From Stenotrophomonas sp. SAU14A_NAIMI4_8 (GTDB taxonomy: Bacteria > Pseudomonadota > Gammaproteobacteria > Xanthomonadales > Xanthomonadaceae): 64,000 nt of DNA. The stretch covers positions 1,166,820 through 1,230,819 of the forward strand of contig NZ_CP025999.1 in assembly GCF_003086695.1 (NCBI RefSeq). The letters run 5' to 3'. This document shows positions 29,009 through 37,813 of the stretch, piece after piece; within the stretch, counting starts at the first letter, position 1; the number at the start of each line of letters is the position of its first letter. A model generated the notes under the pieces. It saw nothing but the letters and a program-made list of their open reading frames with translations, had not been told where the DNA came from and did no database searches. The position numbers were made by a program, and so were the translations under genes.

Positions 29009-31435
29009 TCAGAAGCGGAAGTTCAGGCTGACCCAGACGCTGCGGGCCTTGTCCTTGTTGTTGTAGTCGTCCTCGAACAGCACTTCATTGGTGTCATCGG
29101 TGTAGATGCCATCGCCGTCCAGATCGGTGAAGAAGGTCTGGTAGGTGGTGAAGTCGCGGTCCAGCAGGTTGTTGATGCGGGCGTTCACCGTCAGCCACTC
29201 GGTGGCTTCGAACGAGGCGCCCAGGTGCAGCACGGTGTAATCCTTGTAGTAGCGTTCCTGGCCGGTCACCGTGCTGATGCCGCCATAGCGCTTGGAGCGC
29301 GCTTCGGCGGTCAGGAATACGTTGAAGCGGTCGCTGGCGCGCCAGTCGAAGGTGGCGTTGGCCATGTGCCGGGCACTGTTGCCCAGCGGTCGGCCCTTCT
29401 CGGCGCCGCTCTTCTGCTCGCTGTCGGTGAAGGTGTAGTTGGCGCGCAGGCTGAACTGATCGCTGATGTTCCAGCGTCCGGCCACTTCGGCACCCTGGAT
29501 CACCACCTCGTCGATGTTCACCGTGCGGGTGCTGCTGGCATAGCCCAGGTCGGCATATTCACCAGTGGAGCTGCACGACAGGGTCAGCGCCGCACCGCAG
29601 GGCTGCGAGGCGATCTTGTCGTCGAAGCGGTTGTGGAAGGCGGTGGCGTTGAAGCTGTGCCCGGCCGGGTGCTGCCAGTACACGGCCAGTTCGGTGCTGG
29701 TGCTGGTTTCCGGCTTCAGGTCGGGGTTGCCGAACATGGGCGAGGTGCCCTGGCCACCGAAACCGATCACGCCGTCGTACAGCTGGGTGGTCTTGGGTGT
29801 CTTGAAGCCGGTGCTGATGCCACCCTTCACCGTCCAGGCCTCGTTGACGGTGTACACGCCGTACAGGCGCGGGCTGAGCTGGTCGCCGAACACTTCATGG
29901 TCGTCGTAGCGCAGGCCGTAGGTGATCGCCAGCGGGGCCAGCACGGTCCAGGTGTCCTCGGCGAACAGCGAGTACATGTTGTGGTCCTGGCTCAGGCCCG
30001 GCGTGCCGCGCTCGGTACCGAACACGCCGTCGGTCAGTTCACCGCGGATGACCTGCGCACCGACCACGGCCACGTGCTGGCCGGCGGCCTGGAACGGAAT
30101 GTCCAGCTTCGCATCCAGGGTGTACTGCTCGCTTTCCAGGGTGCGAGCCGGGCGCGGCAGGAAGGTCGATTCGGCCAGCGCGCGGCGTTCGGCCAGCGGC
30201 AGCCCGGCATACGGGCCGGTGGCATCGATCATCTGCAGCAGCTGCACGCGCTCGGCCACGGTGAAGGGCATGGTGCGCCCGTCGTTGTTGGTGGCCACGT
30301 GCGAAAGCGAAACCAGGCTGTTGCCAAAGCCCCAGCGGCCTTCGTGGGTGACCGCCCAGGCATCGCGGGTGAATTCCTGGCTGGGGCTGTAGCCCACGCG
30401 CGGATCGGCGCGGCGCGACCAGGTGCCGCCGTTGTTGCGGCAGGCGTTGGCGTTGGCGCCGCTGGCGCCGCGGCAGAAATTGCTGCTGCGCCAGATGCTG
30501 CTGATGCTGTCCACGGTGCCGACCGGGTATTCCTCTTCGCCGGCATCGTTGATCTTGATCGCGTTGTCGTATTCCTGGCGCGAGGTGTCGTAATCCAGGG
30601 TCAGGCGCTGGGCATCGCTGATGTTCCAGTCCAGGCTGATGCCGCCGGCCTTGTTGGTGTTGTCCACGGTCTTGCCGCCGCCACCGAAGCCCAGCGAGCG
30701 GTCGTGGGCCACGCCGCTGGGGTCGAGCACTGGGCTGTACACCGGGTTGGAGGCATCGCGGTCGTACCAGCTGGCACGCGCCGACAGGTTCAGCACGTTG
30801 GGCACCAGCGGGCCGGTCACGTAGACATCGGCGGTGCGGTCGTCGCCGAACTGGTCGTCGGTTTCGAACGTGCCGCCCAGCGTGGCCGAACCGCTCCAGC
30901 GGTCCAGCGAACGCTTGGTGATGATGTTGATGACGCCGCCCATGGCATCGGCGCCGTACAGGGTGGAGGCCGGGCCGCGGATCACTTCGATGCGCTCGAT
31001 CGCATCCAGCGGCGGGATGTGGTTGAACTGGTTGCCGCCGAAGTTGTTCGGGTAGATGTCGCCGTGGTTGTTCTGACGGCGGCCGTTGACCAGGATCAGC
31101 GTGTAATCCGAGCCCATGCCACGCATGGAAATGGTGCCCTGGCCGGTCTTGTCGCGGGTTTCGCCCACGTCCACGCCTTCCAGGTCGCGCACCGCGTCCA
31201 GCAGGGTCATGTAGGGGCGGGTGGTCAGCTCTTCCTGGGTGATGACGGAAATGCTGGCCGGGGCGTCGATGATCTTCTGTTCGAAGCCCGAGGCGGTGAC
31301 CACCACGGTATCCAGGGTCTGCGGTGCGCCGGCGGCGGCACCGTTGGCGTAGGCAGGGGCGGCGAAGGCCGCCAGCACGGCGCTGGTCAGCAGGTGGCGG
31401 GACAGGGACGAACGAACACGATGGCGCTGGGCCAT
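29009..31435 (-). CDS. TonB-dependent siderophore receptor, CirA/FepA-like
   Basis: 808-aa outer-membrane receptor. The signal peptide ends near APAYA (residue 30). A TonB-box-like LDTVVVTAS follows, then the plug domain (SISVITQEELTTRPYMTLLD; GMGSDYTLILVNGRRQ; EVIRGPASTLYGADAMGG), a 22-strand barrel and the terminal VWVSLNFRF with C-terminal Phe. The plug resembles catecholate receptors CirA/FepA. It lies behind Fur-like boxes and a small membrane-protein gene. Exact ligand is not deducible. Confidence 0.88.
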   Translation of the reverse strand: MAQRHRVRSSLSRHLLTSAVLAAFAAPAYANGAAAGAPQTLDTVVVTASGFEQKIIDAPASISVITQEELTTRPYMTLLDAVRDLEGVDVGETRDKTGQGTISMRGMGSDYTLILVNGRRQNNHGDIYPNNFGGNQFNHIPPLDAIERIEVIRGPASTLYGADAMGGVINIITKRSLDRWSGSATLGGTFETDDQFGDDRTADVYVTGPLVPNVLNLSARASWYDRDASNPVYSPVLDPSGVAHDRSLGFGGGGKTVDNTNKAGGISLDWNISDAQRLTLDYDTSRQEYDNAIKINDAGEEEYPVGTVDSISSIWRSSNFCRGASGANANACRNNGGTWSRRADPRVGYSPSQEFTRDAWAVTHEGRWGFGNSLVSLSHVATNNDGRTMPFTVAERVQLLQMIDATGPYAGLPLAERRALAESTFLPRPARTLESEQYTLDAKLDIPFQAAGQHVAVVGAQVIRGELTDGVFGTERGTPGLSQDHNMYSLFAEDTWTVLAPLAITYGLRYDDHEVFGDQLSPRLYGVYTVNEAWTVKGGISTGFKTPKTTQLYDGVIGFGGQGTSPMFGNPDLKPETSTSTELAVYWQHPAGHSFNATAFHNRFDDKIASQPCGAALTLSCSSTGEYADLGYASSTRTVNIDEVVIQGAEVAGRWNISDQFSLRANYTFTDSEQKSGAEKGRPLGNSARHMANATFDWRASDRFNVFLTAEARSKRYGGISTVTGQERYYKDYTVLHLGASFEATEWLTVNARINNLLDRDFTTYQTFFTDLDGDGIYTDDTNEVLFEDDYNNKDKARSVWVSLNFRF

Positions 31436-31579
31436 GGCAGGAACCTCGAAGGATGCGAGCGCGCGCGGAACCGCGCGGCAGGCGCGGTGGCGGCAGGAAT
31501 GCCCGGTCAGGGGCGGCAGGGAACGAACACGCAGCGGCGCGCTGGCTGTACCGCCGATGCGGTCAGCCAGGGCCGGGGA

Positions 31580-31972
31580 TCAGGCCAGCGGCGGCGCCTG
31601 GCCGCGTTGCTGGCGACGCCCGGGCGCGTCGGCCCAGGGCGTGTCCGGAGCGGCCAGCGGCCAGTCCGGCTGCGCGACGGCATGCGCCGGCGCGGTCGGG
31701 ATCAACTGCAGTTCGCTGTGCAGCCACTGGCGTGCCAGCAGCAGGGGCGGCGCCGTGTCGGTTGTCTTCTGCGGGGCTGCAGCGCAGCGGCGCAGCTTGG
31801 CCGGGGCCTCTTCGTGCGCGCCGCGCTCACCGCCACGCTCTTCCAGCGGCTGCTGCTGCGCCTGGGCCAGGCCCGCGTGGGCAACCGGCAACAGCGGCAG
31901 GGTGCCCAGCAGCAACGCCAGCATCGCGATCCACGCCAACAGGCTGGCCAGCGCAGGCCGGCGGCCGCGCAT
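31580..31972 (-). CDS. Small single-helix Pro/Ala-rich protein preceding the CirA-like receptor
   Basis: 130-aa protein with one hydrophobic segment at residues 10-32 (LASLLAWIAMLALLLGTLPLLPVAHA, possibly a signal peptide), then a Gln/Glu-rich and Pro-rich tail. I recognise no family. The ATG at 31972 is preferred; a TTG at 32035 would add 21 residues. It is downstream of two Fur-like boxes and 144 bp upstream of the receptor. A similar small gene precedes the Fiu-like receptor (35334-35735). Confidence 0.55.
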   Translation of the reverse strand: MRGRRPALASLLAWIAMLALLLGTLPLLPVAHAGLAQAQQQPLEERGGERGAHEEAPAKLRRCAAAPQKTTDTAPPLLLARQWLHSELQLIPTAPAHAVAQPDWPLAAPDTPWADAPGRRQQRGQAPPLA

Positions 31973-32075
31973 GGCGGTACCAAGCTGCACGTGGCGAAGC
32001 GGGCGGGGGCGAAGCGGGCCAAGCAAGATGGGCAACCCTGGGAACGGCCGGAAACGCCGGCGTCAACGAGGCGTG

Positions 32076-32120
32076 ATTGTAATGAGAGCGGTTAGCAGTT
32101 GCAAATGAGAACGATTGTCA
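32076..32120 (-). promoter_or_regulatory. Two Fur-box-like sites upstream of the CirA-like receptor unit
   Basis: ATTGTAATGAGAGCGGTTAGCA (32076-32097) and GCAAATGAGAACGATTGTCA (32101-32120) both match the AATGAGAA-n-ATT pattern of Fur operators. They lie upstream of the small gene and receptor, in the gap after the piuC stop. Confidence 0.6.
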
Positions 32121-32147
32121 GGTGGCGTCGCGTGCCGGGTAGATCGC

Positions 32148-32825
32148 TCAGACCTCGCTCCAGCGCCGCAACAGGTTGTGGTAGACGCCGGTCAACTGCA
32201 GCACGGCACCGGGGTCGGCGCTGGTCTGCCGCAGGCGCTCGATGGAGGTGTCCATTTCCCACAGCAGGCGGCGCTGGGCATCGTCGCGGATCATGCTCTG
32301 CACCCAGAAGAACGAGGCCACGCGCGCGCCGCGGGTGACCGGAGTGACCTGGTGCAGGCTGCTGGACGGGTAGACGATCAGGTCACCGGCGGGCAGCTTC
32401 ACTTCGTGTTCGCCATAGGTATCGCTGATCACCAGCTCGCCGCCGTCGTATTCCTCGGGGGCGGACAGGAACAGGGTGCAGGAAATGTCCGAGCGCAGCT
32501 GTTCGCCGTGGGCCAGGTTCATCACTGCGCCGTCCACATGGAAGCCGTAGGTGCCGCCACCGGTGTAACGGTTGAAACGTGGCGGCAGGATCCTCAGCGG
32601 CAGGGCCGCAGCGAAGAACAGCGGGTGGCGCTGCAGCGCGGCCAGCACGATGCTGCCCAGTTCGGCCTTCAACGGCGATGCATCGGGCAACTGCTGGTTG
32701 TGCTTTACCCGCGCGCCCTGCACGCCCACGGTTTCGCGGCCATCGGCCCAGTCGGCCGCATCCAGGCGCTGCCGCAGCTGGGCGACATCGTCGGAAGACA
32801 GGACCTGCGGAACATGCAGCAGCAT
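32148..32825 (-). CDS. Fe(II)/2-oxoglutarate-dependent hydroxylase PiuC (PKHD type)
   Basis: 225-aa dioxygenase. Iron ligands are His96 and Asp98 (GFHVDG) and His158 (SSSLHQVTP); Arg168 should bind 2-oxoglutarate. Members are encoded beside Fiu/PiuA receptors, as here (49 bp downstream), and are thought to act on the siderophore or receptor. The start at 32825 ([10 protein letters not shown]) matches the family; the extended frame to 32918 crosses into the receptor gene. Confidence 0.93.
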   Translation of the reverse strand: MLLHVPQVLSSDDVAQLRQRLDAADWADGRETVGVQGARVKHNQQLPDASPLKAELGSIVLAALQRHPLFFAAALPLRILPPRFNRYTGGGTYGFHVDGAVMNLAHGEQLRSDISCTLFLSAPEEYDGGELVISDTYGEHEVKLPAGDLIVYPSSSLHQVTPVTRGARVASFFWVQSMIRDDAQRRLLWEMDTSIERLRQTSADPGAVLQLTGVYHNLLRRWSEV

Positions 32826-32874
32826 GGCGATTCCTCGAAAGGCGCGGGGGAGACGGGCTCCCCCACGCGCTGCA

Positions 32875-35199
32875 TCAGAAGCGGATGTCCGCGCTGAGCA
32901 GGAAGGTGCGCGGTGCACCCGGGGTGTAACGGTAGCCGCTCTTGTTGATGCTGGCCACGTACTGCTTGTCGAACAGGTTGTAGCCGTTCAAGCGCAGCGA
33001 CACGTGCTCGTTCACGTCCCACGACACCATGGCGTCGTACACCGCGTAGGACTTGGTGAACGACGGGGTGCCCACCGCGCCGTCGGTGCCGCGGTGCATG
33101 CCGGCGGCGTAGCGCACGCCACCGCCCACGGTGATGCCATGCGGCAGCAGGTAGCTGGTCCAGCCGGTGAACGTATCGTCCGGGGTGTAGGTCAGGTTGG
33201 TGGTGCCGTCGGCGGCCACCTTCGCGCCTTCCTTCACTTCGGTATCCAGGTGGCTGAAGCCGGCGCTGACCGACCAGTTCTCGGTCACCCGGCCGACTGC
33301 CGACAGTTCCACGCCCTTCACCCGCTTGCTGCCGGTCTGTGTGGGGTTGCCGGCATCGTCCAGCACGGTGGTGTTGATCTCGTTGTCCACGTCGGTCTGG
33401 AACAGCGCCAGGTTCACCGCCAGTGCGTCATCCATGAAGCCCCACTTGCTGCCCACTTCGAAGGTCTTGGCCTTCTGCGGGTCCAGCTTGGGGTTGTCGG
33501 CGCTGCTGGCCGAGCTGCTCAGCTGGAAGTTGGCGCCGCCCGGCGGCTGCAGGGAAATGGCGTAGTTGGCGTACAGGCTGACCGTGTCGCCCACCTTGTA
33601 CAGCGCGCCCAGCTTCCAGTTCAGCAGGGTGTCGCTGGCTTCCAGGGTGGGGTTGCGCAGCACGGTGCCGGTGGGGTTGCTGCCGCACACCGGGCTGCCA
33701 CGACCGCCACACACCGACGCGCTGGCGTACTCGGTCTTGTAGTGGTCGGCGCGCACGCCGGCGGTCAGCAGGAAGCTTTCACCGAAGGACAGGGTGTCGA
33801 ACAGGTAGACCGAGGACGTGGTGGTCTTGCCATGCGCGTCGGCACCGTTGTGCGCCCAGTTCAGACCGCTGACGTTCCAGTCCGGGTCGTACAGGTTGGC
33901 GGCTGGCCAGCTGGTGCCGGCGGTGGCGGCCTGGCCGTAGCTGTCCAGTTCTTCGCGGGTGAATTCCAGACCGGCACTGAGGGCGTGGCCGACCGCGCCG
34001 GTGGCGAAGTCCGCGCGCAGGTTCAGCTGATCGGTCAGGATCGTATTACGCTGATCCTTGAAGGTCGGCAGGCTGCGCGCGATGGCGTAGCTGGAGAGGT
34101 CGGCCGGGTTGGTATAGGTGATGTTGCCGGTCGGGCGGCCGCCCGCGCCGCGCACGCCGGTGCCCATGAAGGCGGTGAGCAGGTAGTCCTGTTCGGTGCG
34201 GCCCCAGCGCGCGGTGTTGGTCAGGCGCACGCTGTCGTTGAAGTCGTGCTCGAAACGGAAGGTGGCCATCTGCGCGGTCACGTCATCGTGGTCGGCGCGG
34301 GTGCCGTAGAAGTTTTCCGGATCGACCGGGTGCCCGGCCAGTGCTTCCAGGGTCGGCTGCGGGGTCCAGCCCGGCAGGCCCAGGGTGGGCACGCCGCCAT
34401 CGGGCACGTTGTCCTGCTTCACGTACAGCAGGTTGAGGTAGTAGCGGGTCGCGGTGCCCAGGCCGAAGGCCAGCGAGGGTGCGATGCCCCAGCGCTTGTT
34501 CTGCACGTGGTCGCGGCCGGGCTGGTCGCTGTCCTGCCACATGCCGTTGATGCGCAGCGCGCTGGTGGCGCCCAGCGACTGGTTCCAGTCGGCGGTGGTG
34601 CGGCGCTGCTGGTCGCTGCCCAGCGAAATGCTGGCCGAGGTGGCGTCCTGCAGGTTGGCCTGCTTGCTGACCAGGTTGATCGCACCGGTCGGTGCCGAAC
34701 GACCGTTGTCGGTGCCGGCCGGGCCCTTGGTCACTTCCACCTGTTCGATGTTGAACACATCGCGGGAGATCGAGCCCAGGTCGCGCAGGCCGTCCACGTA
34801 CAGGCTGTTGGAGGTGTCGAAGCCGCGCATGAACAGCGCATCGCCAGTGGTGGTGTTGCCGTTCTCACCAGCGTAGAAGGTGCCCACGCCGGGACTGTTG
34901 CGCAGCGCCTCGGTCAGCGTGGTGGCGCCCTGCTGGTTGAACAGGTCGCTGGTGATGACCTGGATGGTCTGCGGGGTGTCCTGCAGGCGCTGGGTGAACT
35001 TCGGCGAGGCCACCTTGTCGGCCTTGTAGCCGCGCGTGGCGTGCACGTCGATCTTGTCCAGGGTGCGCGCGTTGTCGGCCGCTTCGGCGTGGGCCAGGGC
35101 GGGCAGGGTGGCCAGTCCGAGGCCGGCGGCCAAGGTGGCCAGCGGCAGGGAACGAAGCGGGGTGGCGTGCTTGCGGCTCTTGATGGGGCTCATGGGCAT
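32875..35199 (-). CDS. Catecholate siderophore TonB-dependent receptor, Fiu/PiuA-like
   Basis: 774-aa receptor with a signal peptide ending ALAHA (about residue 37). The plug contains [36 protein letters not shown] and [18 protein letters not shown], and the protein ends [10 protein letters not shown]. The plug and the adjacent piuC identify it as Fiu/PiuA type, a class known to import monomeric catecholates and catechol-substituted siderophore-drug conjugates. Two starts (35199, 35193) are possible; neither has a clear ribosome-binding site. Confidence 0.92.
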   Translation of the reverse strand: MPMSPIKSRKHATPLRSLPLATLAAGLGLATLPALAHAEAADNARTLDKIDVHATRGYKADKVASPKFTQRLQDTPQTIQVITSDLFNQQGATTLTEALRNSPGVGTFYAGENGNTTTGDALFMRGFDTSNSLYVDGLRDLGSISRDVFNIEQVEVTKGPAGTDNGRSAPTGAINLVSKQANLQDATSASISLGSDQQRRTTADWNQSLGATSALRINGMWQDSDQPGRDHVQNKRWGIAPSLAFGLGTATRYYLNLLYVKQDNVPDGGVPTLGLPGWTPQPTLEALAGHPVDPENFYGTRADHDDVTAQMATFRFEHDFNDSVRLTNTARWGRTEQDYLLTAFMGTGVRGAGGRPTGNITYTNPADLSSYAIARSLPTFKDQRNTILTDQLNLRADFATGAVGHALSAGLEFTREELDSYGQAATAGTSWPAANLYDPDWNVSGLNWAHNGADAHGKTTTSSVYLFDTLSFGESFLLTAGVRADHYKTEYASASVCGGRGSPVCGSNPTGTVLRNPTLEASDTLLNWKLGALYKVGDTVSLYANYAISLQPPGGANFQLSSSASSADNPKLDPQKAKTFEVGSKWGFMDDALAVNLALFQTDVDNEINTTVLDDAGNPTQTGSKRVKGVELSAVGRVTENWSVSAGFSHLDTEVKEGAKVAADGTTNLTYTPDDTFTGWTSYLLPHGITVGGGVRYAAGMHRGTDGAVGTPSFTKSYAVYDAMVSWDVNEHVSLRLNGYNLFDKQYVASINKSGYRYTPGAPRTFLLSADIRF

Positions 35200-35333
35200 G
35201 GGAATGAAAGACAGGAATGGGCCGTCGGCGCGTGCGCGACAGGGGCGGGAACGAGGGCGGAAACAGGAACGCGCGCACCGCGGAGGCGGGCGGGAAACGA
35301 GGATGCGGCGAAGCGCGCGCAGGCGCGCCGCGA

Positions 35334-35735
35334 TCAGGCCAAGGTGGCCGGAGGCGCGTGCGAGGGCGGCTGGCGCCGATTGCGGGTGGCGACTGCCGTG
35401 GTGACTGCGGGGGCGACCGTGGTGTGCGGCGGCGCGACCGGCGGCGTGCGCTGGCAGAGCTGCGCAGGCGGCAGGGGTTCGTCTTCGGGCCCACCTTCGG
35501 CCGGCGCTTCGCTGCGCGGCAGGGGCTCGTCAGGGGGTAGGCCGCCGTCGGGCGCGTGCGGCGCGCTGTCCAGCAGGGTGGCTGGCGAGGCCGCCATCAT
35601 CGACGGTGCCGCCGCGCCCCGGCCCTCATGCAGGGCCGACCAGCCCAGCAACAGGGTCAGCAGCGCTGCGGCAAGCAGCGGCCACCCCTGGCGGGCAAGC
35701 TGGCACAGCGTGGCGGTGGCCGCAGGCAAAGCCAT
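35334..35735 (-). CDS. Small single-helix Pro-rich protein preceding the Fiu-like receptor
   Basis: 133-aa protein with one hydrophobic helix (about 19-35, WPLLAAALLTLLLGWSAL), then a long Pro/Ala/Glu-rich tail ending RRQPPSHAPPATLA. Unrecognised. It lies between a Fur-box-like site and the Fiu-like receptor and resembles in size, topology and composition the small gene before the CirA-like receptor (tail RRQQRGQAPPLA). An anchored periplasmic partner of the receptor or of TonB is one possibility, not shown. Confidence 0.55.
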   Translation of the reverse strand: MALPAATATLCQLARQGWPLLAAALLTLLLGWSALHEGRGAAAPSMMAASPATLLDSAPHAPDGGLPPDEPLPRSEAPAEGGPEDEPLPPAQLCQRTPPVAPPHTTVAPAVTTAVATRNRRQPPSHAPPATLA

Positions 35736-35785
35736 GGCGCGGAGGCGTTACAAAACGTTACGAATGAGGCGCGTAGGATAACACC

Positions 35786-35806
35786 AACGATAATGATTCG
35801 CATCTG
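35786..35806 (-). promoter_or_regulatory. Fur-box-like site upstream of the Fiu-like receptor unit
   Basis: AACGATAATGATTCGCATCT, on the minus strand AGATGCGAATCATTATCGTT, is the best Fur-operator match in the window. It lies about 50-70 bp before the small membrane-protein gene that leads the fiu-piuC unit. Confidence 0.7.
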
Positions 35807-35930
35807 CGCGGTCGGCGGGCGTTCGTGAACGGGCCTGGGGTGGCCTGGCAGGCCCGTGGCGGCCGGTATGCGCCGCAACCGCTACCTGGGTGAGCGGGCG
35901 CGCGCCGGGGCGCGCAACGCCCTTGCTGGG

Positions 35931-36263
35931 TCAATCGCGGTCGTCGCGGGTCCAGATCGCGTCGTGCTCGCGTTTCACTGGAAACTTCGGCACGGCGGTA
36001 TAGGCCGGGGCGCACAGGGCGCGACCATCGCGCACGTCGAAGCGTGCGCCATGCAGCACGCATTCGATGCTGCCTTCGTTGGTGTTGAACTCGCCCGAGG
36101 ACAGTTCGAACTCCTCGTGGGTGCACTGGTCTTCCAGCGCATACAGCTCGCCGTCCAGGTTGAACACGACGATGGGCGTGCCGGTCACCTCGTCGAACAC
36201 GCTCTTCATTTCACCCGGCAGCAGTTCCGCGCCGGCGCAGACGAAGGTCCAGGCCTCGCTCAT
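35931..36263 (-). CDS. Rieske-type [2Fe-2S] ferredoxin (non-haem iron oxygenase ferredoxin subunit type)
   Basis: 110-aa Rieske domain. Cluster ligands are Cys47 and His49 (CTHEEF) and Cys68 and His71 (CVLHGARF). It is soluble, with no signal peptide. It overlaps the GNAT gene by 4 bp and lies downstream of the SUF operon, where such a ferredoxin is common in Xanthomonadaceae; it may be an electron donor or a Fe-S client. Confidence 0.93.
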   Translation of the reverse strand: MSEAWTFVCAGAELLPGEMKSVFDEVTGTPIVVFNLDGELYALEDQCTHEEFELSSGEFNTNEGSIECVLHGARFDVRDGRALCAPAYTAVPKFPVKREHDAIWTRDDRD

Positions 36264-36799
36264 GCCGATGCCCCGGCCAGCGGCTTTTCCAGGATTTCAA
36301 AACGCAGGTCGTCGCGCTTGGGAATGCCGAAGCGTTCGTCGCCATAGGGGAAGGGCTTCTTGATGCCGGTGCGCTGGTAGCCGCGGCGCTCGTAGAAGGC
36401 GATCAGTTCATCGCGCACGTCGATCACGGTCATCTGCATGACCGGCAGCTGCCACTCGCGCGCGGCATGGGCTTCGGCCGCTTCCATCAGCTGCTTGCCG
36501 ACGCCGCCGCCCTGTTGGGCCGGGTCGACCGAGAACATGCCGAAGTAGCCCTTGCCGTCGACATCGGCGACGTGGGCGCAGGCCACCAGGCGGCCCTGGC
36601 GTTCGGCCAGCAGGATGGTCGAGCGCGGGCGGTCCAGGTCGGCCTGGATGCCCTCGGCGTCGATGCGGGCACCGTCCAGCAGGTCGGCTTCGGTGGTCCA
36701 GCCCACGCGGCTGGCATCGCCACGGTAGGCGGAGGTGACCAGGGTGATCAGGGCGGGGATGTCGGCCGGCGTGGCGGCGCGGAAAGTCAGGGTGCTCAT
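36260..36799 (-). CDS. GNAT family N-acetyltransferase
   Basis: 179-aa acetyltransferase. The acetyl-CoA loop region VDPAQQGGGVGKQLMEAAEAHA (about 98-119, QGGGVGK as the Q/RxxGxG motif) and YERRGYQRTG are clear. The substrate is unknown. It is paired with the Rieske gene and separated from sufS by the RAYT insertion. Confidence 0.92.
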   Translation of the reverse strand: MSTLTFRAATPADIPALITLVTSAYRGDASRVGWTTEADLLDGARIDAEGIQADLDRPRSTILLAERQGRLVACAHVADVDGKGYFGMFSVDPAQQGGGVGKQLMEAAEAHAAREWQLPVMQMTVIDVRDELIAFYERRGYQRTGIKKPFPYGDERFGIPKRDDLRFEILEKPLAGASA

Positions 36800-36861
36800 G
36801 CCGCCATTCTAGGTGGGGTGGGGGCGCCCGCAAATGGTCCGGGGTCCCCCGGGGTTCCCCC

Positions 36862-37004
36862 GGGGTCAGATCCCTTTCGCAGCGCGAAAGGGCTCTGACC
36901 CCAATCGGACGACGCCATGGCGGGTAGTCGACCGACTGCCTTCGGAGCGGCAGCAGCAGATGCTTGGGGTCAGATCCCTTTGCCCGGCAAAGGGCTCTGA
37001 CCCC
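36862..37004. repeat. Two GGGGTC-REPs upstream of the RAYT gene
   Basis: Palindromes at 36862-36902 (41 bp, arms GGGGTCAGATCCCTTTCGC and complement) and 36966-37004 (39 bp). Both are in the same orientation relative to the transposase, whose ATG is 21 bp after the second. With the downstream group they frame the RAYT gene. Confidence 0.93.
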
Positions 37005-37024
37005 CTTGGCAATCGGAGACGCCC

Positions 37025-37675
37025 ATGCCCCGCCCGCGCCGCATTGATGCACCAGGTTTCCCGCAACACATCGTCCAGCGCGGCAACAATCGGCAGACGG
37101 TATTCTTCAGCGATGGCGACCGCGTTACCTACCTGCGTCTGCTGTGCAGCCAGGCGGATCAGCAGGGATGCCGGGTCCATGCCTACGTCCTGATGCACAA
37201 CCATGTCCATCTGCTGGTGACACCTGATTCGCCCGGTGGGCTCTCGAAGATGATGCAGGCGGTGAGCCGTGCCTATGTGCGCCGGGTGAACGAGCGGCAG
37301 GGCCGAAGCGGCACCCTCTGGGAAGGGCGCTTTCACTCCACGCTGGTGGATTCGGATCGGTACCTGCTCGCCTGTCAGCGCTACATTGAGCTCAATCCGG
37401 TGCGGGCGGAGATGGTGGCGCATCCAGGGGACTATCGCTGGTCGAGCTACGGGGCCCATGCACAGGGCAGGGTGAACGCGCTGTTGGTGCCCCATTCTGC
37501 GTTCGAGCTGATGGCTGCCGATGTGGAGGAGCGGCGCAGGCGCTACGCCGCGTTCATCGAACAGGGCATTCCTGCGGTGGATCTGCAAGCTATTCGCGGC
37601 GCATTGCAGTCACAGCGGCGGTTGGTTGGTGCATTGACGGGGTCAGAGCCCTTTCGCGGTGCGAAAGGGATCTGA
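37025..37675 (+). CDS. REP-associated tyrosine transposase (RAYT, Y1/HUH superfamily)
   Basis: 216-aa single-strand transposase. The HUH motif is His60-Val-His62 (LMHNHVHLLVTP) and the predicted nucleophile is Tyr120 in RYIELNPVRAEM, followed by YRWSSY, all diagnostic of RAYTs. RAYTs bind and cut the REP elements around them. Five GGGGTC-REPs flank the gene, and its last codons and TGA stop lie inside the first downstream REP (37639-37679). That gives the tail GSEPFRGAKGI, so the protein end is REP-encoded. It opposes the suf genes and sits between sufS and the GNAT gene. Confidence 0.93.
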   Translation: MPRPRRIDAPGFPQHIVQRGNNRQTVFFSDGDRVTYLRLLCSQADQQGCRVHAYVLMHNHVHLLVTPDSPGGLSKMMQAVSRAYVRRVNERQGRSGTLWEGRFHSTLVDSDRYLLACQRYIELNPVRAEMVAHPGDYRWSSYGAHAQGRVNALLVPHSAFELMAADVEERRRRYAAFIEQGIPAVDLQAIRGALQSQRRLVGALTGSEPFRGAKGI

Positions 37676-37802
37676 CCCCTTGAGCGCTCGGGGTCAGATC
37701 CCTTTGCTGGGCAAAGGGCTCTGACCCTGAGGCGTTGCTGCGGGGAGTGGCCGGTGCGTTGATGGGGTCAGAGCCTTTCGCTGCGCGAAGGGATCTGACC
37801 CC
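37639..37802. repeat. Three GGGGTC-REPs downstream of the RAYT gene
   Basis: Palindromes at 37639-37679 (41 bp, overlapping the RAYT 3' end), 37690-37728 (39 bp, last C replaced by T) and 37764-37802 (39 bp). They alternate in arm type: GGGGTCAGAG first, then GGGGTCAGAT, then GGGGTCAGAG. The last ends 11 bp before the sufS stop. Confidence 0.93.
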
Positions 37803-37813
37803 GCTCTGCGGGC

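Noticed and set aside
28775..32095. Open frame of 1106 codons on the plus strand across the repeat array and the CirA-like receptor
   Set aside because: Shadow frame; its start lies in tandem repeats that stay open because period and codon phase coincide.
32572..35781. Open frame of 1069 codons on the plus strand opposite the Fiu-like receptor
   Set aside because: Antisense shadow with no recognisable domain.
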